Of a stretch of 64,000 nucleotides of DNA, positions 11,968 through 24,925 are shown in pieces. The notes beneath the pieces were generated by a model. It was given only the letters and a program-made list of their open reading frames with translations, did no database searches and had not been told where the DNA came from. How positions within the stretch are numbered: position 1 is the stretch's first letter; every line of letters starts with the position of its first letter. The position numbers and the translations under genes are program-made. Origin of the DNA: Pocillopora verrucosa (Eukaryota > Cnidaria > Anthozoa > Scleractinia > Pocilloporidae); NCBI RefSeq assembly GCF_036669915.1, contig NC_089318.1:17720512-17784511 (forward strand), written 5' to 3'.

Positions 11968-14130
11968 CTAACGCACTTTGTGAAGCATCCAGTAGGCTCG
12001 GTTGTAGTAGTTGGCATCAGCACCGACAACAACAGGTGAAGTAAGGCCATTAGCATTCTTCCATCCACCTTCTGCTCCACGATTCCCTTTAATCGGTGGA
12101 CCAGTTTGAAACAGGAGCCTCTTCGTGAAGATGTTTTCAATGAAGTACCTGCCATTACTTACTGGAGTAATCATCCAGTAGGCTCGATTGTAGTAGTTGG
12201 CATCAGCTCCGACAACATCAGGTGCTTTGAAGCCTGAACCAGCCGCCCACCCATGCTCTGCTCCACGAGGCCCTTTTATGGCAGGGCCACCTTGAAACAA
12301 GTACCTTTTCGTCTCGGGGTTTTCGATGAAGTATTTGCCACCACCTCGAGGAATGATCTTCCAGTAAGCTCGATTGTAGTAGTTGGCATCAGCTCCGACA
12401 ACAGCAGGTGCTTTGAAGCCTGAACTAGCCGCCCACCCTTTTTCTGCTCCACGAGGCCCTTTTATGGGAGGGCCGTCCTGGAACAAGAGGCGTTTTGTTT
12501 CGACGTTTTCAATGAGATATATTCCCTCGCTAATACCTAAGAGTTAAGATTTCAACAACGTCAAATATTACCAACAAACACATGTATTTTAAGACGCTCT
12601 CTCTCTAAGATCCTCATAAAAATTTTTCGTTCATCTCACGGATATCCTAGAAACTTGGCATCTGAATTACACTCTATGAGGTTAGCTTCAAAATACATTT
12701 CCTTTGGATTCATGACCATTTGTCTGTTTTTTGATTGAGGTCCCGTGGGACACAAATTGGTCATTTTGTCCTTCAATGTTCTTGACGTTCACATAATACC
12801 GCTTTAAGAAGTGAAATTTTGACTTCAAGCACATCCACTTCTACAACTTAATCAAAAATAGAAAACATGGGCACACAAAAAATCCACGTAATTGAACACA
12901 CTTGTTTCATGGTTGGGGCTTCGTTAAGGGCCACTAACATTACTTGGGATACACAGAGAACTATAGAGGTCTCGCATTTATTGTTATCTAAACTAAGTTT
13001 TGAATAAGGCACGCTCTCGCGCCAGTTGCGCTCCTGTCGGTGGCGAAATTTGAGAGGGAAGGATACTCACTTAGGAGCCCCTTCACTTGAGATTAGGATA
13101 CGGGAAGGGCTTTGCTTTCTACACATAATGGAAATCTAAGCACGGTGAAAGGAAATGGGAATGCCTTGCAATTGGTTACAGTAAGAACGTTCGCACCTAG
13201 AAACAGAGCTAATCAGGTTTCGCTGCAAAATGAGTGTATTCAAATGAAATTTAATAACGACTTGTCATTCCGTTCTTTTTAAAACAGACCACGAGCTCCG
13301 AAAGCTTTGCGTATCACTTTAAAAGCCCAAATTATTAAAGCGCTTATCGAAGCTAGGCACAAACTAGCGCATGCAGAATTATTATTGATGGGGAGTCAGT
13401 CCACCGAGAACAATTCACAGTGACATTGGACAACACGATATTTTGTATTACCTTGAAAAAGTAAAGAAAAAAAAACCTTTGCAATCATCGACAGATTATG
13501 ATGGACTTACCTTCTTCACAAGAACCTCTTTTAGCAATTTCAAGCTTATCAGCTGTATCTGAAAAGTAACAATATTCAAACAAAGTTTTATTGAAAAAAA
13601 TCGTATATATTTATGCCAATTTGACCGCCCGGATAATCAGTCGATACCTCGGGATCGAAAACAGGTGTTTCTAAAAAACAAGAGAGATTGGGATCACGCT
13701 GATTTTCTTGTGGAAAATGAGTATGTTTAAAATAAAATTTCAACACTCTATATTATATTGAGCTTTGCCAGAAATGCTAAGGAATAAGACAAGAAAAAAT
13801 ATACTAAAAGGGAAAAAAATAAATCGTTTTACTATGTTGAAAGAGCTGCATGCGCCAAAGATTGCTGGCCCCTCCTTTAACTAAAAGGAGAGGTGCAAAA
13901 AAGGGAGGAGGAAACTGATTTAAAAATAATAGAAGTCTGATTAGTTAAACTGTTGTTGGATGTTTCACACCGTGTTAGAACTGAGGTAGATTCTAATAAA
14001 ACTGTTAAAAACTGAAACACTTACCAATCTTCTCGTCCTCGTTCAGCGCGACTTCGGTGTTCTGATCGGTCTCGAGTGGAAGTGACTTGGCCAGAGCCAA
14101 AGTTATCAAAAACAAGACAAGGTCCTTCAT
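11968..14130 (-). CDS. Secreted three-repeat (beta-trefoil-like?) protein, copy 2
   Basis: On the minus strand four exons fit: 14130-14025 (ATG start), 13670-13626, 13558-13511 and 12536-11968. All introns are phase 1 and the product is about 255 aa. Exon 1 gives the signal peptide MKDLVLFLITLALA. The next two give an acidic linker ending with KLEIAKRG plus a short SCEEG insertion. The last exon gives three 62-residue repeats (GAEKGW/GAEHGW/GAEGGW variants, each with GADANYYNRAYW) and ends AYWMLHKVR. A 5'-UTR donor GTAAGT is at 14585-14580 and a reversed AATAAA at 11833-11838. Intron 2, with the weak donor GCG/GTCAAA, is shared with copy 1 but absent from copies 3 and 4. Export is well supported; the function is unknown. 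Confidence 0.85.
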
Positions 14131-16118
14131 TTTCTTTTGAAAAAGAAACAAACAAACAAACAAACAACGAATTCAGAAGTTAATATGAAGGAAATGAGCA
14201 TGTAATAAGTTTTGAAGGAATTGTTCTAATATTCATATGAATCTGTGGAGCAATTCTGGGTTGGACGGTTTTGGGTTCGAGTCCTCGTTCACTTTGTTGA
14301 GTTTCCAAGCGAGACAATTTTCTGGCAATGCTCACTGCCAGGAGTTGCGAGAGAACTGGATTAGCTCTATAAACTCTATCTCTTCGGCGACAAATTTGTA
14401 AGAATCCGGCTTTGAAAAGACGCCTTTCCCAATATTCGGATTTGTGAGTTAGAATGCTCATGAACAGCGTACGAGGATTGAAAGGAAATAAACCTTCTCA
14501 AACGAAAAAAGATTCTTCGATGCGTCTCCGATAATAGCGTCTTGCATCAAACACGAAAAGAAGAAAGCTTGCAAGCGTTACTTACTCCGTTGGACGTCGT
14601 TGTTCAGTTTCCTCCGTTACTGACTTTGTAGTGACTCTTCGTTATAGGTTAGCTCTCCGCGAAGAACTGAACGAATGCAATAGTTTATCTCCTTTTACGC
14701 GGTCAAAATTGTTGAATAATCGAATGTAAAAATTGACATCTATACATAACAAAAAATTGATTAAACCTTAATTTGCAGATGGTCAAACATGTAAGAGGCA
14801 TCAGTCGCATCTTGGAAACAGGAAATGGTTGTCTGCTTATTTGCTGAAAAACATTATTATTTTTACTCTTGAGGTTTGACAGTTGTCATAGCTAAAAAAG
14901 TTAACCCTTGGAAATTCGGAAATTTTTCATTAAATACAAGTATTACATAATGAAAGCAGTCTAATTCAAATGAAATGAACGCTTCGATAAACATGCACTG
15001 CAATTAAAGCAAAATTGTGTTTACTTATCACGTCCACTGATTAGTGAGAGGTAATAACTTGAGTGTTTACATAACGTTATGAGATACGAAATAATACGAA
15101 TTTTATGAATGATGTGAAATAATTGCTTACTTGTTACAGTTAAACAAAAATATGAAACAATACTTCCCATCAATATCGTGAAAATAAAGAATTTCCGATT
15201 TCAGTGATAACTCAAGTATTTGAAATAAAACGCGTATACTAAAATAGGAAAGGATTAGTTTGTGCAGTTATTGCTAAATTACTTGATTCAGAACTGCACG
15301 TTCGTTTGTCTACCTAGAAATGTAGATACTCCTATTTAGATAATAAGAAAAGGGTATTCAATTTATTCAATAGAGGCGACTGTTTTCGAAAGGTTCTAAT
15401 ATATTTACAAAGTGCCCACACGACAGCTCAATACTGATAATTTCATAAATATTTGTAAAGCTGGGTTGAAACAATTTCCTAAATATTCCTGTTTAAAAAG
15501 ATGATTTCTGCTTCAGATATTAATGAATATTTAGTCCAGAAAAATACACTTATGCAGTATGTACATTTAATAAAACGTACGAAACAGGCAGGGCCCCTCT
15601 GGAAACAGGCAGAGTGAAAAAAGTTAAAACTTAACTCTGCACGATTTCTTTTGCTATTAATGTTAAAAGGGGCTATAAAAAACATCATTGTTTAATACTG
15701 CTTAGTTACTAAACAAAGATAAACACAAAGGAGGGTGTTAATGTCAAATTAACACCATAATAAATTCACCGCAATTAAAGCAAAATTGTGTTTATCGTTT
15801 TATACCCACTATTTAGTGATAGGCAATAATATAATTTGAGTGTTTATTCATCGTTACGAGAAATGAAATAATGTGGATTATATGAATGGTACGAAAAAAT
15901 CATTGCTTATTTATACATGTAATAGAAAAATAAAAATTTCAAACAGTACTTCCTATCGACATCTTAAAAATAAAGAATCTCAAATTTCAGTGATACTCTA
16001 TACCTTGACCAGATAACGTTTACAAAGCTAAGTTGCCATAATTAGACTCGTTTTCAGCAATAATCGGTAAGAACAGTGTTTCTACAAAAATATTTCACAA
16101 ATCATGATATTTTATACG

Positions 16119-16322
16119 CTAACTTACAACCAAACTTTGAATTACAAGTAAAAGGAAATACAAAAAAGTGGAAAACTTTGGTAAGTGCAATAAGTGACAA
16201 ATTTTGCACAGATCTTTACCTTGAAAAGTGATCAGCTCACACCTCGACGAGTGTTCAGGTGAGGAGTGAGGAGTGAGGAGTTCAGATGGCCGGCGAGCCA
16301 TAGAGAGGCTCCCAGGCATCAT
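16119..16322 (-). other. 67-codon ORF recurring in four duplicon copies
   Basis: A frame beginning MMPGSLSMARRPSELL recurs at 23787-23990 (-), 44487-44669 (+, diverged, 60 codons) and 48300-48506 (+). A TTTTTATAA stretch lies about 50 bp upstream in three copies. Its persistence is notable, but three copies are near-identical duplications, so this is weak evidence for coding. No domain recognised. Confidence 0.2.
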
Positions 16323-16379
16323 TGAGACGAGATCATTTTTATGACCCTAAGTAGTTATAAAAAGCGCGTTCTGGCACAC

Positions 16380-16500
16380 TTTGAAAACAACCTTGATTTC
16401 AAGGCAACTCATGAATTAACCTTGATTTGAAGTCAACCTTGATTTAAAAAAACAGTTTTGACACATTTTCAAAACAACCTTGATTTCAAGGCAATTTGAA
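16380..16500. repeat. CCTTGATTTCAAGG-type short repeats
   Basis: The self-complementary motif CCTTGATTTCAAGG and variants recur every 40-60 bp. The same cluster borders the minisatellites at 24050-24165 and 48010-48250, and occurs alone at 45090-45210. Confidence 0.85.
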
Positions 16501-16540
16501 TTTTTCATAACGTCTCACTCGTGAATTTTGAATAGAGTGT

Positions 16541-17060
16541 GAATATTATCAAAATCTTTCGGACGCGTCCGAAATTTTTCTAATTTATTTCCTTCAAAAG
16601 TTTTTCCGAAGCATCCGGATTTTTGACATTTATTTTCTACAAATATTTTTCTAAGGCGTCAGAATTTTCTCATTTATTTTCTTTTAAAACTTTTTCTGAC
16701 GAATTCGGAATTTTTCGCGTTTTTTTTTCTACAAAAATTTTTCTGAGGCGTCCGAAATTCTTCTCATCTATTTTCTAAAAAAATGTTTCCGGAATTTTTC
16801 TCATTTATTTTCTTAAAAAGTTATTCTGACGCGTCATAATTTTTCTCATTAATTTTCCACAAAAGTTTTTTCTGAAGCGTCTGAATTTTTCTCATTAATT
16901 TTCTTCCAAAGTTTTCCTGACGCGTCAGAATTTCCTCATTTATTTTCTTCAAAAGTTTTTTTCGACGCGTCCGGAATTTTTCATATTTGTCTTCTACAAA
17001 TGACCCTCAGAAGTTTCTATTTATTTCAAAGTTATTTTCCTTCAAACTGTTTCGGACGTG
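16541..17060. repeat. Minisatellite with palindromic ACGCGT core, array 1
   Basis: About 11 degenerate units of 40-49 bp combine a TTTATTTTCTACAAAA-like part with a TTCTGACGCGTCAGAA-like palindromic core, often changed to GGACGCGTCC or GAAGCGTC. It is shorter than its sister at 24220-24925. Confidence 0.9.
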
Positions 17061-17790
17061 TCAGAATGGACAAGAATCGCTTTTTAAAAAATTACGAAAC
17101 GATCTTGCGCAGATGAAGGAAATGTTCAAGAAAAAACATGAAGATGTTATATTAAACCTCGTGCATCATACTATAAGCTACCTAAACATAATGACATATA
17201 AGCCCGGTTTGCAGAAAACGTGATCAAATTTAAGGATTGGACTTAATTTCTTAGTCAAATTTAGCCCCTGGCGTGATGTTGTTGTAAAGTACATGGAATG
17301 GCTTTATTTGAATACAGAGGCGCGTACTTGCAGTTCGCGCAATTTCTTTCGCTCTAGTACCTCGACTGAGTATGCTGATCATAAATCTTTTCCAGCAACG
17401 GAAAGTTATAAACTAAACGCTGATTTTGTCGTTTAATTCTCGATGCGTTCAATACGCGAACATTTTGATTTTCCTACCGAAATTTCCGTTTTTTCCGTCT
17501 AAATGGTAAGCACCCCAGGACTCGCATGGAATAATTTATTATGTACCTGGCATAGGTAATTGTCTGTTGTTAGAATACATCAGTTGGGCATAAACCATTC
17601 CCCCTTCACATAGTCCTGATGGCAATGAAACTGGCTCTGTTTGGCCACCTTATGATGTTTTATATGGACTCTATGCATCGCCTATCTACTACAATTAGTT
17701 ATAATTTATGAGTCATGCAAGAAGTAAGGGTAACGGTTAAAAGCGTACCGCTTTAGCCAAGACACAAGTTTCATTCCTTGGAATATTAAA

Positions 17791-18060
17791 ATGAATAAGC
17801 CGAATAATTCGTTTGGTTTTTGGCAAGGATTTAACTGCCACAGCAAGTGGAACGACAAAACTGGTGCTCTTATTGGGATTATTGGCTTTCCAGCAAATGA
17901 CCCATTCGAAGTCCAGAGTAAGGTTTGGTACGAGGGGAGGTTGGTTTGGCATGGTCGATTCGAATTCATGTGGAAAAGAGTTACAAACCACGGAGCACAT
18001 AAGGGCATTTTGCTGCATTTTTGTCCAGTAAAGTCTAAATACGTTGATTTAAATCATTGA
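17791..18060 (+). CDS. Conserved hypothetical 89-codon ORF, copy in unit B
   Basis: This is the near-identical counterpart of the ORF at 9276-9545, with Ser to Phe in the NDPSEVQ segment. It has the same length, ATG and stop. No recognised domain. The sister copies come from a recent tandem duplication, so conservation says little about selection. Confidence 0.25.
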   Translation: MNKPNNSFGFWQGFNCHSKWNDKTGALIGIIGFPANDPFEVQSKVWYEGRLVWHGRFEFMWKRVTNHGAHKGILLHFCPVKSKYVDLNH

Positions 18061-19575
18061 AAAGGCTTTTACCGGCTAAGTATTTAAATAACTCCTAAAA
18101 ACGGCTGATTACTGGGAAAACAAAGCATTACAGGGCATTACCATGAGAAATCAAGCCGGCCCATTTTAACAATAGCCATGGCCGAGAACAAATGGTACTT
18201 CATAGGAAGGTGGCTGTGTCGGTAGGCGGAATGATCACAATAAGGGCTAACGTCGTCTTTTTTTCCGAATCTGCAAATTTTAAAGGATGTAATCCAATAT
18301 TTATTTACAGAAAATGTAGCTTGTGCTTCATGCCTTTTTAATTAATAGTTTCCTAGAACAGATTGCGTTGCTCTGTTTGTGCTGATATCAACAAAATAAT
18401 ATTGAGAAATAGCACCCGCGCAGAGTCTGTTGTGTATTTTTTGTCGAAGATACCGAGCCGGCAACCCCGATACTTGATGATGAGGGTGGCTAAGGAGGTT
18501 CTTGATCCCTTGTTACCTTCACAAACTTTCCAGTGTTCTCTTGTTCCCGAAGCTTTTTCGAAATTGTCCCGATTTCGTTCAGCCGTCATTACTTTTCCAT
18601 TACGGTTACAGCACCGAGGCACTAGCTGCCGAATCGTAAACTTTTGGACCAAGTGATGGAAGCAGAAGCATACAAAGTGAACCTAACGTTAAAACAGATG
18701 CTAACCACAGGCAGACCGTACTCTGTCCTATTAGCCTCTAGTGTATAGCGGTGATTAATTTGATTTCAGCAATGTCTCTGAAGTGTCGAAATATGCAACT
18801 AACAGCCCAATTTCGATGTTTTAAAAAGCAACTTAAGCAATTAAGGCATTGTTACAAGACTTTGTGGTATAAACCCCTTTGTGGTAAAAACCCCACAAAG
18901 TGGAAACCCGTGAAGTGGTTTATGTAAAAATTAAAGATTTTAGGTATAAATCTGCTGAAATATTCGGTGAGATCGAGGAACAATCGTCATTGTACAATTA
19001 TAGTCCTATCTGGAATGTTTTTGTTTTTTGGTTATTCTAAACCGAAAAAAATTGAAGGGTAACTTTAAGCTATCGGTGCATAATAGTCGATGCACACAAA
19101 GCTCAATTTTACTCAGTGAGATATGAAATTTTTGCTACTAACCACATATTATAATTTTCAAAGGCAAATGCCCTTCGATAGTTGTGGTTGCTTCTGATTG
19201 TTTAAAAAACCATGGAACTTAATGGGCTCACTCCAAAGCCTGAAAAGGCCACTAACCGTAAAACCCTCATTTCATCATGCAAGACCTGCACGGAAAGTCG
19301 CCTATGAAAACTGGTCGTAATATAAGTTAACAAGGGGATGGGAAGAAAAAATTAATTTCTTATCCCTTGACTTCCTTCTTCATCAGCTGTCTTCGACTAT
19401 AGATCCATGCAAACTAGATCATCTCTTTTAATTTGTGCTTTTATTTTTCACACTACAATCAAAAGCTTGAAGTTTAAACATTTGACAAACTTGCACTACA
19501 ACCCAGGAAAAGCTACTAACAGCTCCATTATAACTGCTACCCTTAACGTTGTTGGCACGTTTTTTTTTTATCAGT

Positions 19576-21753
19576 CTAACGCACTTTGTGAAGCATCCAG
19601 TAGGCTCGGTTGTAGTAGTTGGCATCAGCACCGACAACAACAGGTGAAGTAAGGCCATTAGCATTCTTCCATCCACCTTCTGCTCCACGATTCCCTTTAA
19701 TCGGTGGACCAGTTTGAAACAGGAGCCTCTTCGTGAAGATGTTTTCAATGAAGTACCTGCCATTACTTACTGGAGTAATCATCCAGTAGGCTCGATTGTA
19801 GTAGTTGGCATCAGCTCCGACAACATCAGGTGCTTTGAAGCCTGAACTAGCCGCCCACCCATGCTCTGCTCCACGAGGCCCTTTTATGGCAGGGCCACCT
19901 TGAAACAAGTACCTTTTCGTCTCGGGGTTTTCGATGAAGTATTTGCCACCACCTAGAGGAATGATCTTCCAGTAAGCTCGATTGTAGTAGTTGGCATCAG
20001 CTCCGACAACAGCAGGTGCTTTGAAGCCTGAACTAGCTGCCCACCCATGTTCTGCTCCACGAGGCCCTTTTATGGGAGGGCCGTCCTGGAACAAGAAGCG
20101 CTTTGTTTCGACGTTTTCAATGAGATATATTCCCTCGCTAATACCTAAGAGTTAAGATTTCAACAACGTCAAATATTACCAGCAAACACATGTATTTTAA
20201 GACGCTCTCTCTCTAAGATCCTCATAAAAATTTTTCGTTCATCTCACGGATATCCTGGAAACTTGGCATCTGAATTACACTTTATGAGGTTAGCTTCAAA
20301 ATACATCTCCTTTGGACTCATGACTGATTTGTCTGTTTTTTGATTGAGGTCCCGTGGGAGACAAATTGGTCATTCTGTCCTTCAAAATGTCCTTTTTTTT
20401 TTTTTTTTTACGAAAGTGAAATCTTTCCGCTTCCCTCCAAATTTAATTCAAAGCCTTATCCTACCACATGATAAAATTTATATGTCCTCTTATTACTAGG
20501 ATGTTCTTGACGTTCACATCGTACCGTTTTAAGAAGTGAAATTTTGACTTCAAGCAAATCCACTTCTACAACTCAATCAAAACTCGAAAACATAGGCACA
20601 CAAAAAATCCACGTAATTGAACATCCTTGTTTTATGGTTGGGGCTTCGTTAAGGGCCACTAGCATTACTTGGGATACACAGGGGACTGTAGAGGTCTCGC
20701 AATTATTGTTATCTGAACTAAGTTTTGAATAGGGCACGCTCTCGCGCCAGTTGCGCTCCTGTCGGTGGCGAAATTTGAGAGGGAAGGAAACTCACTTAGG
20801 AGCCTTTTCACTTGAGATTGGGAAACGGGAAGGGCTTTGCTTTCTGCTCATAATGGAAATTTCAGCACGGTTAAAGGAAATGGGAATGCCTTGCAATTAG
20901 TTACAGTAAGAACGTTCGCACCTAGAAACAGAGCTAATCAGGTTTCGCTGCAAAATGAATGTATTCAAATGAAATTTAGTAACGACTTGTCATTCCGTTC
21001 TTTTCAAAACAGGTAACAAGCTCCGAAAGCTCTGCGCATCACTTCACAAGCCCCAATCAATGAAGCGCTTATCGAAGCTAGGCATGAACTAGTGCATGCA
21101 GAATATTATTGATGGGGAGTCAGTCCACTGAGAACAACTCACAGCAACATTGGAAAACACGATATTTTGTATTACCTTGAAAAAGTAAAGAAAAAAACCT
21201 TTGCAATCATCGACAGATTATGACGGACTTACCTCTTTCAGCAATTTCAAGCTTATCAGCTTTATCTGATACCTCGGGATCGAAAACAGGTGTGTCTAAA
21301 AAACAAGAGAGGTTGGGATCACGCTGATTTTCTTGTGGAAAATGAGTATATTTAAAATAAAATTTTAACACTCTATATCATATTGAGCTTTGCCAGAAAT
21401 GCTAAGGAATAAGACAAGCAAAAATATATTAAAAGGGAAAAAATAGATCGTTTTACTATGTTAAAAGAGCTGCGTGCGCCAAAGATCGCTGGCCCCTCCT
21501 TTAACTAAAAGGAGAGGTGCAAAAAAGGAGGAGGAAACTGATTTAAAAACAGTAGAAGTCTGATTAGTGAAACTGTTTTTGGATGTTTCACACCGTGTTA
21601 GACCTGAGGTAGATTCTAATAAAACTGTTAAAAACTGAAACACTTACCAATCTTCTCGTCCTCGTTCAGCGCGACTTCGGTGTTCTGATCGGTCTCGAGT
21701 GGAAGTGACTTGGCCAGAGCCAAAGTTATCAACAACAAGACAAGGCTCTTCAT
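19576..21753 (-). CDS. Secreted three-repeat (beta-trefoil-like?) protein, copy 3
   Basis: Three exons fit on the minus strand: 21753-21648 (ATG), 21295-21233 and 20144-19576, phase-1 introns, 245 aa. The leader MKSLVLLLITLALA is followed by the acidic linker SLPLETDQNTEVALNEDEK. The linker exon is continuous, with EVSDKADKLEIAERG where copies 1 and 2 have an intron, and is five residues shorter. Three 62-residue repeats follow, nearly identical to copy 2. A 5'-UTR donor GTAAGT is at 22244-22239 and a reversed AATAAA at 19440-19445. The gene looks intact and expressible. No catalytic motif is visible; a binding role outside the cell is the simplest guess. Confidence 0.87.
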
Positions 21754-23786
21754 TTTCTTTTGAAAAAGAAACAAACAAACAAACAACGAATTCAGAAGTT
21801 AATATGAATGAAATGAGCATGCAATAAGTTTTGAAGGAAATATTCTGATATTCATATGAATCTATGGAGCAATTCTGGGTTGGGCGGTTTTGGGTTCAAG
21901 TCCATGTTCACTTTGTTGAGTTTCCAAGCGAGACAATTTTCTCGCAGTGCGCGCTCTTACTTTCTGCAAATTATCGATGATTTTGAAAATGCTAGGAGTT
22001 GCGAGAGAACTGGATTAGCTAGACTCTATAAACTCTATCTCTTCGGCGACAAATTTGTAAGAATCCGGCTTTGAAAAGATCCCTCTCTCAATATTCAGAT
22101 TTGTGAGTTAAAATGCTCATGAACAGCGTACGAGGATTGAAAGGAAATAAACCTTCTCAAACGAAAAAAGATTTTTTCGATGCGTCTCCGATAATAGCAT
22201 CTTGCATAAACACGAAAAGAAGAAAACTTGCAAGCGTTACTTACTCCGTTGGGACGTCGTCGTTCAGTTTCCTCTGTTACTGACTTTGTAGTGACTCTTC
22301 GTTATAGGTTAGCTCTCCGCGAGGAACTGAACGAATGCAATGGTTTATCTCCTTTTACGCGGTCAAGATTGTTGAATAATCGAATGTAAAAATTGACATC
22401 TGTACATAACAAAAATTGATTAAACCTTAATTTGCAGATGGTCAAACATGTAAGAGGGATCAGTCGCATCTTGGAAACAGGAAATGGTTGTCCGCTTATG
22501 TGCTGGAAAACAATACAATTTTTACTCTTGAGGTTTGACAGTTGTCATAGCTAAAAAAGTTAACCCTGGGGAATTCGGAAATTTTTCATTAAATACAAGT
22601 ATTATAAATTATACAATGAAAGCAGTCTAATTCAAATGAAATGAACGCTTCGATAAACATGCACTGCAATTAAAGCAAAATTGTGTTTACTTATCACGTC
22701 CACTGTTTAGTGATTGGTAATAACTTGAGTGTTAACATAACGTTATGAGATACGAAATAATACGAATTTTATGAATGATGTGAAATAATTGCTTACTTGT
22801 TACAGTTAAACAAAAATATGAAACAATACTTTCCATCAATATCGTGAAAATAAAGAATTTCCGATTTCAGTGATAACTCAAGTATTTGAAATAAAATGCG
22901 TGTACTAAAATAGGAAAGGATTAGTTTGTGCAGTTATTGCTAAATTACTTACTACTTGATTCAGAACTGCACGTTCGTTTGTCTACCTAGAAATGTAGAT
23001 ACTCCTATTTAGATAATAAGAAAAGGGTATTCAATTTAATAGAAGCCGACTGTTTTCGAAAGGTTCTAATATATTTACAAAGTGCGCACACGACAGCTCA
23101 ATACTGATAATTTCATAAATATTTGTAAAGCTGGGTTGAAACAATTTCCTAAATATTCCTGTTTAAAAAGATGATTTCTGCTTCAGATATTAATGAATAT
23201 TTAGTCCAGAAAAATACACTTATGCAGTATGTACATTTAATAAAACGTACGAAACAGGCAGGGCCCCTCTGGAAACAGGCAGAGTGCAAAAAGTTAAAAC
23301 TTAACTCTGCACGTCAGATTTTTTTTGCTATTAATATTAAAAGGGGCTAAACATCATTGTTTAATACTGCTTAGTTACTAAACAAAAAAACAGTAAGGAG
23401 GGTGTTAATGTCAAATTAACACCATAATAAATTCACCGCAATTAAAGCAAAATTGTGTTTATCGTTTTACACCCACTATTTAGTGACAGGCAATAATATA
23501 ATTTGAGTGTTTACTCATCGTTACGAGAAATGAAATAATGCGGATTATATGAATGGTATGAAATAATCATTGCTTATTTATACATGTAACAGAAAAATAA
23601 AAATTTTCAAACAGTACTTCCTATCGACATCTTAAAAATAAAGAATCTCAAATCTCAGTGATACTCTATACCTTGACCAGATAACGTTTACAAAGCTAAG
23701 TTGCCATAATTAGACTCGTTTTCAGCAATAATCGGTAAGAACAGTGTTTCTACAAAAATATTTCACAAATCATGATATTTTATACG

Positions 23787-23990
23787 CTAACTTACAACCA
23801 AACTTTGAATTACAAGTAAAAGGAAATACAAAGAAGTGGAAAACTTTGGTAAGTGCAGTAAGTGACAAATTTTGCACACATCTTTAGCTTGAAAAGTGAT
23901 CAGCTCACACCTCGACGAGTGTTCAGGTGAGGAGTGAGGAGTGAGGAGTTCAGATGGCCGGCGAGCCATAGAGAGGCTCCCAGGCATCAT
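23787..23990 (-). other. 67-codon ORF, unit B copy
   Basis: This is the counterpart of 16119-16322, with a few substitutions (for example QAKDVCK for QGKDLCK). Coding status unknown. Confidence 0.2.
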
Positions 23991-24219
23991 TGAGACGAGA
24001 TCATTTTTATGACCCTAAGTAATTATAAAAAGCGCGTTCTGGCGCACTTTGAAAACAACCTTGATTTCAAGGCAACTCATGAATTAACCTTGATTTGAAG
24101 TCAACCTTGATTTAAAAAAACAGTTTTGACACATTTTCAAAACAACCTTGATTTCAAGGCAATTTGAATTTTTCATAACGTCTCACTCGTGAATTTTGAA
24201 TAGAGTGTGAATATTATCA

Positions 24220-24925
24220 AAATCTTTCGGACGCGTCCGAAATTTTTCTAATTTATTTCCTTCAAAAGTTTTTCCGAAGCATCCGGATTTTTGACATTTA
24301 TTTTCTACAAAGATTTTTCTGAGGCGTCAGAATTTTCTCATTTTATTTTCTATCAAAATTTTTCTGAGGCGTCAGAATTTTCTCATTTATTTTCTTTTAA
24401 AAATTTTTCTGACGAGTTCGGAATTTTTCTCCTTTATTTTCTACAAAAATTTTTCTGAGGCGTCCGAAATTTTTCTCATCTATTTTCTACGAAAATGTTT
24501 CTGGCGCGTCAGAATTTTCTTATTTATCTTTGTCCAAAGTTTCTCTTACACGTTCGAAATTTATCTCATTTATTTTCTGCAAAGAGTTTTCAGACGCGTC
24601 CGAAATTTTTCTCATTTATTCCCTCTTAAAGCTTTTCTGACTCGTCAGAATATTCTCATTTATTTTCTTAAAAAGTTATTCTGACGCGTCAGAATTTTTC
24701 TCATTAATTTTCCTCAAAAGTTTTTTCTGAAGCGTCTGAATTTTTCTCATTAATTTTCTTCCAAAGTTTTCCTGACGCGTCAGAATTTCCTCATTTATTT
24801 TCTTCAAAAGTTTTTTAGACGCGTCCGGAATTTTTCATATTTGTCTTCTACAAATGACGCTCAGAAGTTTCTATTTATTTCAAAGTTATTTTCCTTCAAA
24901 CTGTTTCGGACGTGTCAGAATGGAC
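24220..24925. repeat. Minisatellite with palindromic ACGCGT core, array 2
   Basis: About 15 units of 40-49 bp of the same family as array 1, including perfect TTCTGACGCGTCAGAA cores near 24680 and 24772. The array is longer than its tandem sister. Confidence 0.9.

Larger units (their letters stand above)
10141..16540 (-). repeat. Segmental duplicon, copy 2 (secreted-protein unit, reverse)
   Basis: This is the reverse-oriented counterpart of 1-5696. Relative to the other copies it keeps a block of about 0.9 kb at 10385-11300 that is missing from copy 3, and it lacks about 140 bp at 12775 that copies 1, 3 and 4 keep. The stretch 10400-11500 has no recognisable gene; near 10650-10760 a short TGCTCGCAAAATTT-like motif recurs several times. 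The stretch 14600-16100 is upstream flank, again with the two diverged AT-rich direct repeats. Confidence 0.8.
8630..17144. repeat. Tandem duplication unit A (8515 bp)
   Basis: Unit A aligns in direct orientation with unit B at 17145-24998. The offset is 8515 bp from the left edge through about 10.3 kb and roughly 7.6 kb after a block missing from unit B. It contains, left to right, SLC16 upstream-flank sequence, the 89-codon ORF at 9276, secreted-protein copy 2 on the minus strand, and a minisatellite. Confidence 0.9.
18657..24220 (-). repeat. Segmental duplicon, copy 3 (secreted-protein unit, reverse)
   Basis: This is the reverse-oriented secreted-protein duplicon within tandem unit B. It matches copy 2 most closely overall, but around exon 2 and its introns (about 20.9-21.33 kb) it matches copy 4 instead. 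The stretch 22250-23780 is the upstream flank with the AT-rich direct repeats and no gene. Confidence 0.8.
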
